A stretch of DNA of 64,000 bases from positions 62,001 to 126,000 of the forward strand of contig NZ_NFKS01000003.1 of the NCBI RefSeq assembly GCF_002160515.1, in the 5' to 3' direction. The position numbers and the translations under genes are program-made. Below, in pieces: positions 34,130-42,196 of this stretch. The notes beneath the pieces are model-generated. The model saw only the letters and a program-made list of their open reading frames with translations. It had not been told where the DNA came from and ran no database searches. The first letter of the stretch is position 1. Every line of letters starts with the position of its first letter. This stretch comes from Anaeromassilibacillus sp. An172. Lineage in GTDB: Bacteria > Bacillota > Clostridia > Oscillospirales > Acutalibacteraceae.

Positions 34130-35485
34130 TTGTTCACAAGTGAGTTGACAACCAAAAGCGTTAACAAAGTGTATCTTAAATACCTGATACCCACACTTTT
34201 GGGAATGTTATCAAATTCAATTTACTGTATCGTAGACATCTATTTTGTATCGGCAGGTTCAGGAAGCCAGGGCTTGGCGGCAATGAATATATGTATGCCG
34301 GTGTTTACGATTTTGTCCTGTGTGGGTCTGCTTTTCGGAGTAGGCGGAGCTACAATAATGTCCATAAGTCAGGGAAGCGGTGATATGAATACCCGAAACA
34401 AGGCTTTTTCCGTTTCAGTATTTATGATGCTTATAGTGGGACTGATGTTCTCGGTGTTTGGAGTGCTGTTCAGAAGGGAATTTGCCTATCTTTTGGGTTC
34501 TGATGACCAGCTTCTTCCATTGGTTTTGGAGTACCTGACGCCTGTTATGTGCAGTGCATTGCCCTTTGTGCTTATGTACTCGCTGAGTGTGCTTTTAAGG
34601 GCGGATAACAACCCAAAGCTTGCAATGTCTGCCCTTATGGTGGGAAATATTTCAAATATAATATTGGACTATGTTTTTGTTTCTGTGTTCCATATGGGGA
34701 TTTTTGGAGCTTCAGTGGCAACATCTATTGCGCCGGTGCTTTCACTTATCGCCGCATCATTCCATTTTATCCTTAGAAAAAATACCGTGCATTTTAAGCT
34801 TAGATCCTTTGACCCAAAGGTTATAGGCAGAATTTTGTCTGTGGGAATAGGAAGCGGCATAATGGAATTAAGTGCCGGAGCTATAATATTCATGTTTAAC
34901 AGTGCAATTTTAAACTTGGGCGGAGAGGTTTACCTTGCCGCCTATGCGGTTATCACAAATATCGCCTATGTGTTTAAAGGCCTTTTAAATGGTTTTGCCC
35001 AGGCGGCACAGCCTTTAATTTCCACCAATTTCGGCTCGGGAATCATAAAGAGATGTTCAAAATCCTTGCGTGTGTGTCTGATTTACTCTTCGGTTTTTTG
35101 TATAGTTTGTTACGGAATAATTACGGTGGTTCCGGGATTTATAGTTTCCTTTTTCTCAAACGGTGATACAAATATGGAAGCTATAGCCTCAAAGGGAATG
35201 ATAATGTATTTTTCATCACTGCTTTTCACAGGAATAAACACAATGCTTATGTACTTTTTCCAGTCTATAGAACAGGGAAGAAAATCCTTGCTTTTGGCTG
35301 TGTGCAAAGGATTTTTGTTTGTAACGCTTGGACTTTGGATTTTAACATCATTTATGGGTGTTGAGGGAGTTTGGTATGCGGTTTTATTTGGTGAGGTTCT
35401 GACATTTATTATCGCTTTGCCAATGGTTTTGCGCAGTGTCAAAAAGCTTAAAACAGTGACAGAAATGAAAGCGGCTACCGTTTAG
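34130..35485 (+). CDS. MATE-family multidrug/metabolite efflux transporter
   Basis: About 451 aa with twelve predicted membrane helices. Family features are the N-terminal KVYLKYLIPTLLGMLSNSIY, VDIYFVSAGSGSQGLAAMNI, the repeat QGSGDMNTRNKAFSVSVF, the central GIMELSAGAIIFMFNSAI, and PLISTNFGSG in the second half. MATE proteins export cationic drugs or metabolites using Na+ or H+. TTG 34130 is the likely start with AAAGGAG at 34114-34120; an in-frame GTG at 34121 touches that site. The last 11 bases overlap the 3' end of recombinase 3 on the opposite strand, but the protein has normal length and seems intact. Confidence 0.92.
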   Translation: MFTSELTTKSVNKVYLKYLIPTLLGMLSNSIYCIVDIYFVSAGSGSQGLAAMNICMPVFTILSCVGLLFGVGGATIMSISQGSGDMNTRNKAFSVSVFMMLIVGLMFSVFGVLFRREFAYLLGSDDQLLPLVLEYLTPVMCSALPFVLMYSLSVLLRADNNPKLAMSALMVGNISNIILDYVFVSVFHMGIFGASVATSIAPVLSLIAASFHFILRKNTVHFKLRSFDPKVIGRILSVGIGSGIMELSAGAIIFMFNSAILNLGGEVYLAAYAVITNIAYVFKGLLNGFAQAAQPLISTNFGSGIIKRCSKSLRVCLIYSSVFCIVCYGIITVVPGFIVSFFSNGDTNMEAIASKGMIMYFSSLLFTGINTMLMYFFQSIEQGRKSLLLAVCKGFLFVTLGLWILTSFMGVEGVWYAVLFGEVLTFIIALPMVLRSVKKLKTVTEMKAATV

Positions 35486-37034
35486 GTAACTTAGGATAAA
35501 CAGTAATTTCAAAAGCGTCGGGTGAGCAATGCCACCTTGCGCTTTTTTCTTTTTTGTATTCGACCTTGAAAAGCAGTTCTTTTAAAATGTCATTTTTTAT
35601 TTTTGGGTCTGTTGTTTTTTGGTAAATCTCTGTGATTTTTATAGGCTCAAAAACCAATTCTGTATCATCTTTTTGCGGTGAGTTTTGATTTTCAAAGTCA
35701 GACAAGAGCTTTTTTATCTCGGATATTTCTGTTGTGAGTTTGTTTTTTCTCATATCAAAAACTTCCTTTGAATATATTCCCTGTTCAAAAAGGCTGTAAA
35801 CCTTTTCCAGCTGGTTCTGTAACTTTTTTAGATTGTTTTCAAGATTTAAAACTGACAGGCAACGCAGACTTTCCTCCTGAACAGGTGTATTTTTGGGGGA
35901 TTTATTTAATCGGACTTCGTATCCTTTTGCCCAAAAATCAACTGCGTTTAATATCTTTTCCTCTGCAAGGCTTAAAAGACAGGATACGTTTCCGCAGTTT
36001 TTGGGACAGACAAGATAATCGCCTGTGCATGCAGGTTTTCTAACCATTTTAGCTCCGCATTTTTCGCAGATAACTAATCCGGCTAATGGATTTTTTATTG
36101 TCTTGCTTCGGTTTACAGGAGGCCTGTGACAGGCTGAAATTTTTTCTTGAGTCTTTATAAATACGTCTTTGTCAATAATTTTTTCATGAAGCCCCGAAGT
36201 CAACATGTATTTTTCAGGTGAGTTTCTCGGGCGCTCAGTTCTCATTTTTCCCATAACTACAGATTTTAAGGCAGGACGATAATTCCAGCGTATTTGACCG
36301 CAGTAAACCGGATTGGTGAGAATTCCGTAAACAGAAGATGGCGACCACTTTTTACCGGAGGGAGATGGAATATTGTTTGAATTAAGATACCGGGAAATTT
36401 TTGAAATTCCCAAAGGCTCATATTTTTCAAGGATTTCAGTTCCATTTAAAAATAAATTAAAGATAAGCTTAACAACAGCGGCTTTATCCTCATCGATTTC
36501 AAGTGTAAAGCCTTTTTCACCTTTCAATTTAATTTTCCTGTAACCGTAGGGAGCGATGCTTCCGGTATACTTTCCCTCTCTGACTGATGATAACCGCCCA
36601 CGCTGCAATCGCCTGTTTATAACCTTGTATTCACGACGGCTCATAAACAGCCCGAACTCAAAATATTCCTCGTCGAATTCGTCGCATGGGTCGTATATCT
36701 TTATAGGAGTTATAATTTTTGTTTTGCTGTACTTGAAAGTCCTTGCCACAACCCCTTGGTCAACCGTATCGCCTCTTGCAAGTCTTTCAACCTCAATTAC
36801 AAAAACACCATCCCAGAGTTTTTTCTCAACCTGAAAAAGCAGTTCCTGCATAACTGGACGGGCTTCAATGCTGTCTCCTGAAACAATCTCCCGAAATATC
36901 TTTTCAATCTTTAAATCAAGCTTTCTGCTTAGTTCAAAAAGTATATCCTCATGCCTTTGTAAAGTATCAAACCGATTGGAAATATCAGCCTGCTCATCCG
37001 CTCTGGACTTCCTGAGATACATACAATAGCTCAT
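35475..37034 (-). CDS. Large serine recombinase 3
   Basis: 519 aa. The resolvase domain begins MSYCMYLRKSRADEQAD with the catalytic serine in YLRKSR, and EVERLARGDTVDQG has the arginines. It then shows IAPYGYRKIKLKG, KWSPSSVYGILTNPVYCGQI, a zinc ribbon CEKCGAKMVRKPACTG with further cysteines in CPKNCGNVSC, a coiled coil (NLKKLQNQLEKVYSLFEQGI), and a basic C-terminus. The longer helix after the catalytic serine (RFDTLQRHEDILFEL) places it in a different branch from recombinases 1 and 2. AGGTGATTTT precedes the ATG. The stop lies inside the MATE gene end, suggesting insertion beside that gene. Confidence 0.95.
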   Translation of the reverse strand: MSYCMYLRKSRADEQADISNRFDTLQRHEDILFELSRKLDLKIEKIFREIVSGDSIEARPVMQELLFQVEKKLWDGVFVIEVERLARGDTVDQGVVARTFKYSKTKIITPIKIYDPCDEFDEEYFEFGLFMSRREYKVINRRLQRGRLSSVREGKYTGSIAPYGYRKIKLKGEKGFTLEIDEDKAAVVKLIFNLFLNGTEILEKYEPLGISKISRYLNSNNIPSPSGKKWSPSSVYGILTNPVYCGQIRWNYRPALKSVVMGKMRTERPRNSPEKYMLTSGLHEKIIDKDVFIKTQEKISACHRPPVNRSKTIKNPLAGLVICEKCGAKMVRKPACTGDYLVCPKNCGNVSCLLSLAEEKILNAVDFWAKGYEVRLNKSPKNTPVQEESLRCLSVLNLENNLKKLQNQLEKVYSLFEQGIYSKEVFDMRKNKLTTEISEIKKLLSDFENQNSPQKDDTELVFEPIKITEIYQKTTDPKIKNDILKELLFKVEYKKEKSARWHCSPDAFEITVYPKLPKR

Positions 37035-37078
37035 AAAATCACCTCAATACAATCGTTATTATATATTGTAAAATAATG

Positions 37079-37107
37079 TTGAAATTTCTGATTAGCTGCG
37101 ATATAAT
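37079..37107 (+). promoter_or_regulatory. Sigma-A promoter of unknown gene at 37168
   Basis: TTGAAA at 37079-37084, 17 bases, TATAAT at 37102-37107. Confidence 0.78.
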
Positions 37108-37167
37108 AATGGTAAAAAAATATTATATTTTTGGTGTATATTTAATTAAGAAAGGATTGATTATAAC

Positions 37168-37899
37168 ATGAGTAACGAAAAGAACACTAAAAGTGATGAG
37201 GAAATACGTAATGAAGTGGCTAAGTCAATGATATTTTCAAAAGAAGAAAATTTAGATGAAATGTGCGATAGCTTTGACAGTATAATGAAAGAGTGGAAGG
37301 AAGACGAATTGCGTATCCCTGAAGAAGCCATAAAGGACCTTTGCACTGATAAATACAAAAGTCAAACTGATATAAATGGTGTTATTGCAAAAATAAGCAT
37401 CATAAATCAGATATATTCTACACGAGTAAAAAATATTGATACATATTGGCTGGCTAAACATATTACAAACAATGGAGAAAAGTTAGAAAAATATATATTC
37501 TCAGATAATGAAAAACAGAGAATAGAAGCGGTACAGATTATAGCAAATTCAAAATACTCAAGTGAAGACTTAAGTGATGAGAGAATAAGTCAAATGAACG
37601 ACCATTATTCGTTTGCAACTAAATATTGCAGTTTTCATAATCCGGATAAGTTCCCGATTTATGATGGCTATATGTGTGCCATAGTAAAAAGCAACTGGAA
37701 TAATTTATGCAAAAAAATATTTAAGAAAAAAGGAGATATTGAAAATATTGAATTTTATGAAAATTTCTGTGAAGCAATGGGAAGATTAAAGGAAATTTTT
37801 TCTAAAGAATTAGGTGAAAACATATCTGCTAAGGAGTTCGACCAGTTTTTATGGTTGTATTTAAAAAATAAAATTAAATTATTAAAAGAACAAGAATAA
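37168..37899 (+). CDS. Unknown protein, AT-rich cargo gene next to recombinase 3
   Basis: 243 aa, hydrophilic, no signal peptide or membrane helix. I do not recognise a family with confidence. A distinctive stretch is YSFATKYCSFHNPDKFPIYD followed by GYMCAIV; such F-A-x-K-Y-C-S-x-x-N-P motifs occur in helical DNA-associated proteins of mobile elements. The N-terminal half is strongly charged (KNTKSDEEIRNEVAKSMIFS). The gene is clearly more A+T-rich than surrounding metabolic genes and has its own strong promoter and an AAAGGA ribosome site. It diverges from recombinase 3 and probably arrived with it. A defence role is possible but unsupported. Confidence 0.75.
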   Translation: MSNEKNTKSDEEIRNEVAKSMIFSKEENLDEMCDSFDSIMKEWKEDELRIPEEAIKDLCTDKYKSQTDINGVIAKISIINQIYSTRVKNIDTYWLAKHITNNGEKLEKYIFSDNEKQRIEAVQIIANSKYSSEDLSDERISQMNDHYSFATKYCSFHNPDKFPIYDGYMCAIVKSNWNNLCKKIFKKKGDIENIEFYENFCEAMGRLKEIFSKELGENISAKEFDQFLWLYLKNKIKLLKEQE

Positions 37900-37924
37900 A
37901 TAGACTTTCATACCCATAACTAGC

Positions 37925-37962
37925 AAAAGAGCGCTTCCTTTTTATCGGAAACGCTCTTTTTC
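37925..37962. terminator. Bidirectional terminator between unknown gene and feo locus
   Basis: AAAAGAGCGCTTCC (37925-37938) pairs with GGAAACGCTCTTTT (37947-37960) with one mismatch, with A and T runs on both sides. The genes on either side converge. Confidence 0.82.
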
Positions 37963-37981
37963 GGCTTGTATTTTTACATAA

Positions 37982-38152
37982 TTACTTATGGCATGAGCTG
38001 CTGTTGGGACAGTGGCCGCATCCGCAGCCACAGGAGCAGGAAGATTTGCCTTTTTTCTTGTTTCTAATCAAGGAAAATATCACAAGTCCCACGATAACTG
38101 CAACTATAAGTCCCACAATTATTGTACCCAAATTTGCAATTATAAAACTCAT
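37982..38152 (-). CDS. FeoB-associated Cys-rich membrane protein
   Basis: 56-aa protein, start ATG complement at 38150-38152. One N-terminal transmembrane helix (FIIANLGTIIVGLIVAVIVG) is followed by basic RNKKKGK and a cysteine-rich tail (SSCSCGCGCGHCPNSSSCHK). This is the composition of the short FeoB-associated proteins found after feoB in Clostridia, often called the p12 attachment family. It is 26 bases downstream of feoB and on the same strand, so it is cotranscribed. It probably acts as a membrane partner or metal-binding chaperone of FeoB; the mechanism is unknown. Confidence 0.85.
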   Translation of the reverse strand: MSFIIANLGTIIVGLIVAVIVGLVIFSLIRNKKKGKSSCSCGCGCGHCPNSSSCHK

Positions 38153-38178
38153 ATACGGCCTCCTGTTTTTATTTTTTA

Positions 38179-40653
38179 TTAAACTCTTACTTTCTTTGTA
38201 AGTCTGTTATTGTCTGTATTGTTTGGTCTGAAAAGGAGATAGAGGAACAAAACAACCAGAAGTATTGCAACTGCTGTTGCTACTGTAAATCCGCCGCCTG
38301 TGATAAGTGTTCCAAGCTGGAATATGCACATTGAAACAACATAGGCGAATACACACTGATAACCTATTGCAAACCAAGTCCATTTTGCGTTGTTCATCTC
38401 TCTTTTAATTGCGCCGATTGCGGCAAAGCATGGAGCGCAGAGCAGGTTGAACACAAGGAATGAGTAAGCGGAAAGACCTGTAAAAGATGCTCTCATGTTT
38501 GCCCAAATCTGCCAGCCGTTTTCCGCAACCTCGTCAAATCCCCCGTAGAGAACACCGAATGTGCCAACCACGTTTTCTTTTGCGATAAGTCCGGTAAAGG
38601 CGGCAACTGTTGCCTGCCAGTTTCCCCAGCCAAGAGGGGCAAAGATAGGGGAAATAAAGCTTCCGATAATTCCCAAAATACTGTTTTGCATATCCTCAAC
38701 TTTGGTAAATCCGCCGCCCTCAAAACCGTAAGCGGAAGCAAACCAAACGAAGATTGTGGCGAGAAGAATAACTGTACCGGCTTTTTTGATGAATGACCAG
38801 CCTCTTTCCCACATGCTTCTGAGAACATTTCCAACAGTCGGCAGATGATATGCGGGAAGCTCCATAACGAAAGGAGCAGGGTCGCCGGAGAACATTCTGG
38901 TCTTTTTAAGGATAATACCTGAGCAGATTATGGCGGCAATACCAACAAAATATGCGCTTGGAGCTACCCACCAGGCTCTGCCGAAAAGTGCACCGGAAAT
39001 AAGGGCGATTATCGGAAGCTTTGCGGAGCAGGGGATAAAGGTGGTTGTCATTATGGTCATCTTTCTGTCCCTGTCGTTTTCTATGGTTCTGGAAGCCATA
39101 ATGCCGGGAACTCCGCAGCCTGTTCCTATAAGCATAGGAATAAAGGATTTACCGGAAAGTCCGAATTTTCTGAAAATTCTGTCCATGATAAATGCAATAC
39201 GTGCCATGTATCCGCAGCCCTCAAGGAAAGCTAAGAACAGGAAGAGAACGAGCATCTGTGGAACAAATCCCAAAACTGCTCCAAGACCTGCAACTATACC
39301 GTCCAAAATAAGCTCCTGAAGCCAGTCTGCGCAGTTGATAGCTGTAAGACCCTGTTCAACAAATACAGGAATACCTGGAACCCAAACGCCGTAATCTGCC
39401 GGGTCTGGCTCTGAAACCTGATATGCTTCTTTAAAAAGAGCAAGATTAACCGGAACGGTTTCTGAAACCTCTCCTGTGTCGTCGTCATAGAAAACAGCTT
39501 CGCCAGTTACATTGGCGGCGGAAGCTTCAAAGGCGGCAAGCTCTTCTGCTGAGATTTCTTCACCGTTTTCTCTTGCTTCGCTTATGGCTGTTGTGTCGAT
39601 ACCGGCGTTCTCTGCGGCTTCAAGAAAAGCGGAAACCTCTGTGTCGGCTGTGGAATATTCCTCGCTTGCGGTTTCGTATTTGCCGGCTCCTATGCCCAGC
39701 AAATGCCAGCCGTCTCCGAATACGCCGTCGTTTGCCCAGTCGGTAAATATGGTTCCAACGGTGGTAACGGAAATGTAGTACACAATAAACATAACCACCG
39801 CAAATATTGGGAGAGCCGCCCAGCGGTTTGTTACAACTCGGTCGATTTTATCGGAGGTGCTGAGCTTATTTTTGTTGTGCTTTGTGTAACAGCCTTTGAT
39901 AATTGAATCTATGTAGCTGTATCTTTCGTTGGTTATTATGCTTTCTGTGTCGTCGTCAAACTCAGTTTCAGCCTGATTGATTATTTCTTCAACATCAGGA
40001 AGATTTTTCATTGTTTCCTTTATTTTTTCGTCACGCTCAAAAAGCTTAACAGCGTAAAATCTTTTTTGGAACTGAGGAATTTCAGAAGTTAATTTATCTT
40101 CTATACTGTCAAGATATTCCTCGCATTTTTTTGAAAAGCGGTGAACAGGCTCGGTTTTTCTGCCGTTGACTGCGGCGTCGTAGGCGGCTTGAGCAGCTTC
40201 CTGAATACCTGTACCTTTCAAAGCGGAAATTTCCACCACTTTACAACCCATTTTCTTTGAAAGAACATCTATTTTAATGACGTCCTTGTTTTTTCTCACA
40301 ACGTCCATCATGTTGATAGCCATTACAACAGGGATTCCCAGCTCCATAAGCTGAGTTGAAAGATAAAGGTTTCTTTCAAGGTTAGTACCGTCAACTATGT
40401 TGAGTATTGCGTCGGGCTTTTCCTGTAAAAGATAGTTTCGTGCCACAACCTCTTCCAAAGTGTAAGGGGAAAGGGAATAGATACCGGGAAGGTCGGTGAT
40501 TATTACATCCTTATATCCCTTGAGTTTTCCCTCTTTTTTCTCAACGGTAACTCCGGGCCAGTTACCGACAAATTGATTTGCGCCGGTGAGACCGTTAAAC
40601 AGTGTGGTTTTACCGCTGTTTGGGTTGCCGGCAAGTGCAATTTTAAACGACAT
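38179..40653 (-). CDS. feoB: Ferrous iron transporter FeoB
   Basis: 824-aa Fe(II) permease of the inner membrane. The N-terminal G domain has G1 ALAGNPNSGKTTLFNGLTG, G3 DLPGIYSLSP and G4 AINMMD. The linker helical domain follows, then the first membrane helix (WAALPIFAVVMFIVYYISVT). An acidic roughly 110-residue insertion comes next (ASEEYSTADTEVSAFLEAAE to PVNLALFKEAYQ), then the two Gate motifs (LAFLEGCGYMARIAFIMDRI; GTGCGVPGIMASR). The insertion after helix 1 makes it longer than typical 650-750-aa forms, but such inserts exist in Firmicutes. An operator-like box lies 23 bases before its start. Confidence 0.95.
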   Translation of the reverse strand: MSFKIALAGNPNSGKTTLFNGLTGANQFVGNWPGVTVEKKEGKLKGYKDVIITDLPGIYSLSPYTLEEVVARNYLLQEKPDAILNIVDGTNLERNLYLSTQLMELGIPVVMAINMMDVVRKNKDVIKIDVLSKKMGCKVVEISALKGTGIQEAAQAAYDAAVNGRKTEPVHRFSKKCEEYLDSIEDKLTSEIPQFQKRFYAVKLFERDEKIKETMKNLPDVEEIINQAETEFDDDTESIITNERYSYIDSIIKGCYTKHNKNKLSTSDKIDRVVTNRWAALPIFAVVMFIVYYISVTTVGTIFTDWANDGVFGDGWHLLGIGAGKYETASEEYSTADTEVSAFLEAAENAGIDTTAISEARENGEEISAEELAAFEASAANVTGEAVFYDDDTGEVSETVPVNLALFKEAYQVSEPDPADYGVWVPGIPVFVEQGLTAINCADWLQELILDGIVAGLGAVLGFVPQMLVLFLFLAFLEGCGYMARIAFIMDRIFRKFGLSGKSFIPMLIGTGCGVPGIMASRTIENDRDRKMTIMTTTFIPCSAKLPIIALISGALFGRAWWVAPSAYFVGIAAIICSGIILKKTRMFSGDPAPFVMELPAYHLPTVGNVLRSMWERGWSFIKKAGTVILLATIFVWFASAYGFEGGGFTKVEDMQNSILGIIGSFISPIFAPLGWGNWQATVAAFTGLIAKENVVGTFGVLYGGFDEVAENGWQIWANMRASFTGLSAYSFLVFNLLCAPCFAAIGAIKREMNNAKWTWFAIGYQCVFAYVVSMCIFQLGTLITGGGFTVATAVAILLVVLFLYLLFRPNNTDNNRLTKKVRV

Positions 40654-40675
40654 ACCAATTCCTCCATTAAAATAA

Positions 40676-40691
40676 GTTAGAATAAGCTAAC
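40676..40691. promoter_or_regulatory. DtxR-type operator box upstream of feoB
   Basis: GTTAG-aataag-CTAAC, identical in architecture to two boxes upstream of feoA (41239 and 41265). Confidence 0.75.
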
Positions 40692-40759
40692 TTTGTGCTC
40701 AAATAAAGATGTGTTTTAATAGATTTACTCTGCACTAAAAATATTAAAACACATCCGGA

Positions 40760-40981
40760 TTATCCCACTTCAATCATTTCTGCGTCAGCTTTTCTCAGCG
40801 AAAGCTCGTAGCCTCGCACCTTAACTTCAACAGGATCTCCCAATGGGGCGGTCTTTCTTACAAAGATTTCCACGCCTTTGGTAATTCCCATATCCATTAT
40901 TCTGCGTTTTACTGCGCCGTTGCCGTTGAGCTTTGAAACTTTTACGGTTTCGCCGCACTTAACATCCTTCAAAGTACGCAT
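40760..40981 (-). CDS. feoA: FeoA-domain protein 2
   Basis: 73-aa SH3-like FeoA protein. The core KRRIMDMGITKGVEIFVRKTAP followed by GDPVEVKVRGYELSLRKADA is the classical FeoA pattern. FeoA assists FeoB, probably by binding it in the cytoplasm. It is the second of two feoA copies, 12 bases after the first, and is separated from feoB by about 105 bases that contain a further operator-like box. The second copy fits the known tendency of Clostridia to carry two different FeoA proteins. Confidence 0.94.
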   Translation of the reverse strand: MRTLKDVKCGETVKVSKLNGNGAVKRRIMDMGITKGVEIFVRKTAPLGDPVEVKVRGYELSLRKADAEMIEVG

Positions 40982-40993
40982 AATAACCTCCTA

Positions 40994-41218
40994 TTAGTTA
41001 CCCACCATGATTTTATTTGCCATTTCACGGCTTATAGCAACTCTTGATTCTTTTATATTTACAATCACGTTTCCGTGATTTACAGCCACAACGGTGACAT
41101 CAGCGCCGACGACAAAACCGAGACTCTCCAAAAAACGTCTGATTTTTTCGTTTCCGCCAACCTTTTTGATTAAATTAACTTCACCGGCATTAGCCATAGT
41201 TAAAGGCATCATAGCCAC
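40994..41218 (-). CDS. feoA: FeoA-domain protein 1
   Basis: 74 aa. The sequence NLIKKVGGNEKIRRFLESLG followed by FVVGADVTVVAVNHGNVIVN and SRVAISREMANKIMV fits the FeoA SH3-like fold, more divergent than copy 2. It is first in the feoA-feoA-feoB-Cys-rich operon, with a promoter overlapped by two GTTAG-N6-CTAAC boxes. The ribosome site GAAGGGGTGG precedes the ATG. Confidence 0.9.
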   Translation of the reverse strand: MAMMPLTMANAGEVNLIKKVGGNEKIRRFLESLGFVVGADVTVVAVNHGNVIVNIKESRVAISREMANKIMVGN

Positions 41219-41238
41219 CCCTTCTTTTATGTTAATCG

Positions 41239-41291
41239 GTTAGATGTTTCTAACTACATTGTATGTTAGCACAAACTAACTTATTTGTCAA
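41239..41291 (-). promoter_or_regulatory. feo promoter with two DtxR-type operators
   Basis: Minus-strand promoter TTGACA (plus 41286-41291), 17 bases, TAACAT (plus 41263-41268). Operator GTTAG-cacaaa-CTAAC at 41265-41280 covers the -10 and spacer. GTTAG-atgttt-CTAAC at 41239-41254 lies over the transcript start region. Centres are 26 bases apart. The boxes resemble the DtxR/IdeR consensus core TTAG-N6-CTAA. Binding by the neighbouring regulator at 41423 is inferred. Confidence 0.8.
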
Positions 41292-41362
41292 TAATTCTCT
41301 GTATTTTTTTGCTAATTAAATAACTTTTCTATCCTAAAAAGGAATATTATGGACGTTTTGAC

Positions 41363-41392
41363 TTGAAAATTACCATTGGTATATGATATACT
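41363..41392 (+). promoter_or_regulatory. Candidate promoter of DtxR-like gene
   Basis: TTGAAA at 41363-41368, 18 bases, TATACT at 41387-41392. An overlapping TTGACT-18-TATGAT alternative exists. Confidence 0.6.
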
Positions 41393-41422
41393 GTACAAAA
41401 GCCATAATGGGAGGTGTATTCC

Positions 41423-41788
41423 TTGAAAATTCAGGAATCAGCGGAAAATTATCTGGAGACTATACTTATAATAAGACAGAGAAAGGGCTATGTGCGTTCA
41501 ATAGATATAGTAAACGAGCTTGATTTTACAAAACCAAGCGTAAGTGTTGCAATGAAAAATCTCAGAGAAAACGGTTACATAAGCATGGACGAAAAGGGAT
41601 ATATAACACTTCTTGAAAAAGGAGAAGAGATTGCTCAGACAATGCTGGAGCGTCATGTGATGCTTACAAAGTGGCTTATACAGCTTGGAGTTGACGAACA
41701 GACAGCTGCTCATGACGCATGCAGAATTGAACATGTAATCAGCAAGGAAAGCTTTGAAGCTATTAAAAAGCATGTTTCTGCCACTTGA
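41423..41788 (+). CDS. DtxR/MntR-family metal-dependent repressor
   Basis: 121 aa from TTG 41423, with GGGAGG about nine bases upstream; an in-frame GTG at 41414 overlaps that site. The N-terminal winged helix (ENYLETILIIRQRKGYVRSI, then LDFTKPSVSVAMKNLRENG) and the dimerisation domain with metal ligands (LLEKGEEIAQTMLERHVMLT, DACRIEHVISKESFEAI) are clear. It lacks the SH3-like C-terminal domain, as MntR does. It diverges from the feo operon and probably senses iron or manganese and represses feo through the GTTAG-N6-CTAAC boxes. Metal specificity cannot be read from the sequence. Confidence 0.9.
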   Translation: MKIQESAENYLETILIIRQRKGYVRSIDIVNELDFTKPSVSVAMKNLRENGYISMDEKGYITLLEKGEEIAQTMLERHVMLTKWLIQLGVDEQTAAHDACRIEHVISKESFEAIKKHVSAT

Positions 41789-41816
41789 TTTTAATTTTTA
41801 AAATAAAATTTTCACT

Positions 41817-41840
41817 GCCGCCGAATTTCGGCGGCTTTTT
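41817..41840 (+). terminator. Terminator after DtxR-like gene
   Basis: Stem GCCGCCGA with TCGGCGGC (41817-41835), small loop, then TTTTTCTTTT. Confidence 0.88.
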
Positions 41841-42027
41841 CTTTTGTGTGAAAATTTTAGAAAAAATGAAAAATATAGTAAATTTGCTTTGTTGTTTATA
41901 TCTAAATGGGATGTGGCTCATTTGTGCAGGATATTGAATTTTGTGTTTTTTCATGGTAAAAACGCACAACAGGACAAGCTGTTAAATAGTCATTTATACA
42001 AAGTTAAATTTTTTGATGAAAAAGTAT
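41841..42027. other. AT-rich intergenic region upstream of the sucrose operators
   Basis: About 190 bases with no coding frame and no motif I recognise. The only notable point is that it leads into the operator pair at 42028-42075. Confidence 0.4.
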
Positions 42028-42075
42028 AGAAAAACGATTTCATATATGGTATTATACATATGGAAACGATTTCAT
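42028..42075 (+). promoter_or_regulatory. Paired LacI-family operators of sucrose operon
   Basis: Two 16-base sites with central CG: AGAAAAACGATTTCAT at 42028-42043 and ATGGAAACGATTTCAT at 42060-42075. Their centres are 32 bases apart, about three helical turns. A TATTAT at 42050-42055 lies between them as a possible -10. The shared half ACGATTTCAT suits the LacI-type protein encoded at 45853. Confidence 0.68.
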
Positions 42076-42196
42076 AACTAATTTCAGAAATAGAAATCAA
42101 AAAGACGAGTGGGAATAAGAACTGATTTTTAAATTATTCTGTATTTTAATCCGAAAGCGGATTTTAATAAAATATTTAAAAAAGTGAGGAGAAGTT

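Noticed and set aside
35475-35490. MATE gene as a second split gene at recombinase 3
   Set aside because: The MATE protein has a normal length and ending, and no second MATE fragment or repeated core was seen near 37.9 kb.
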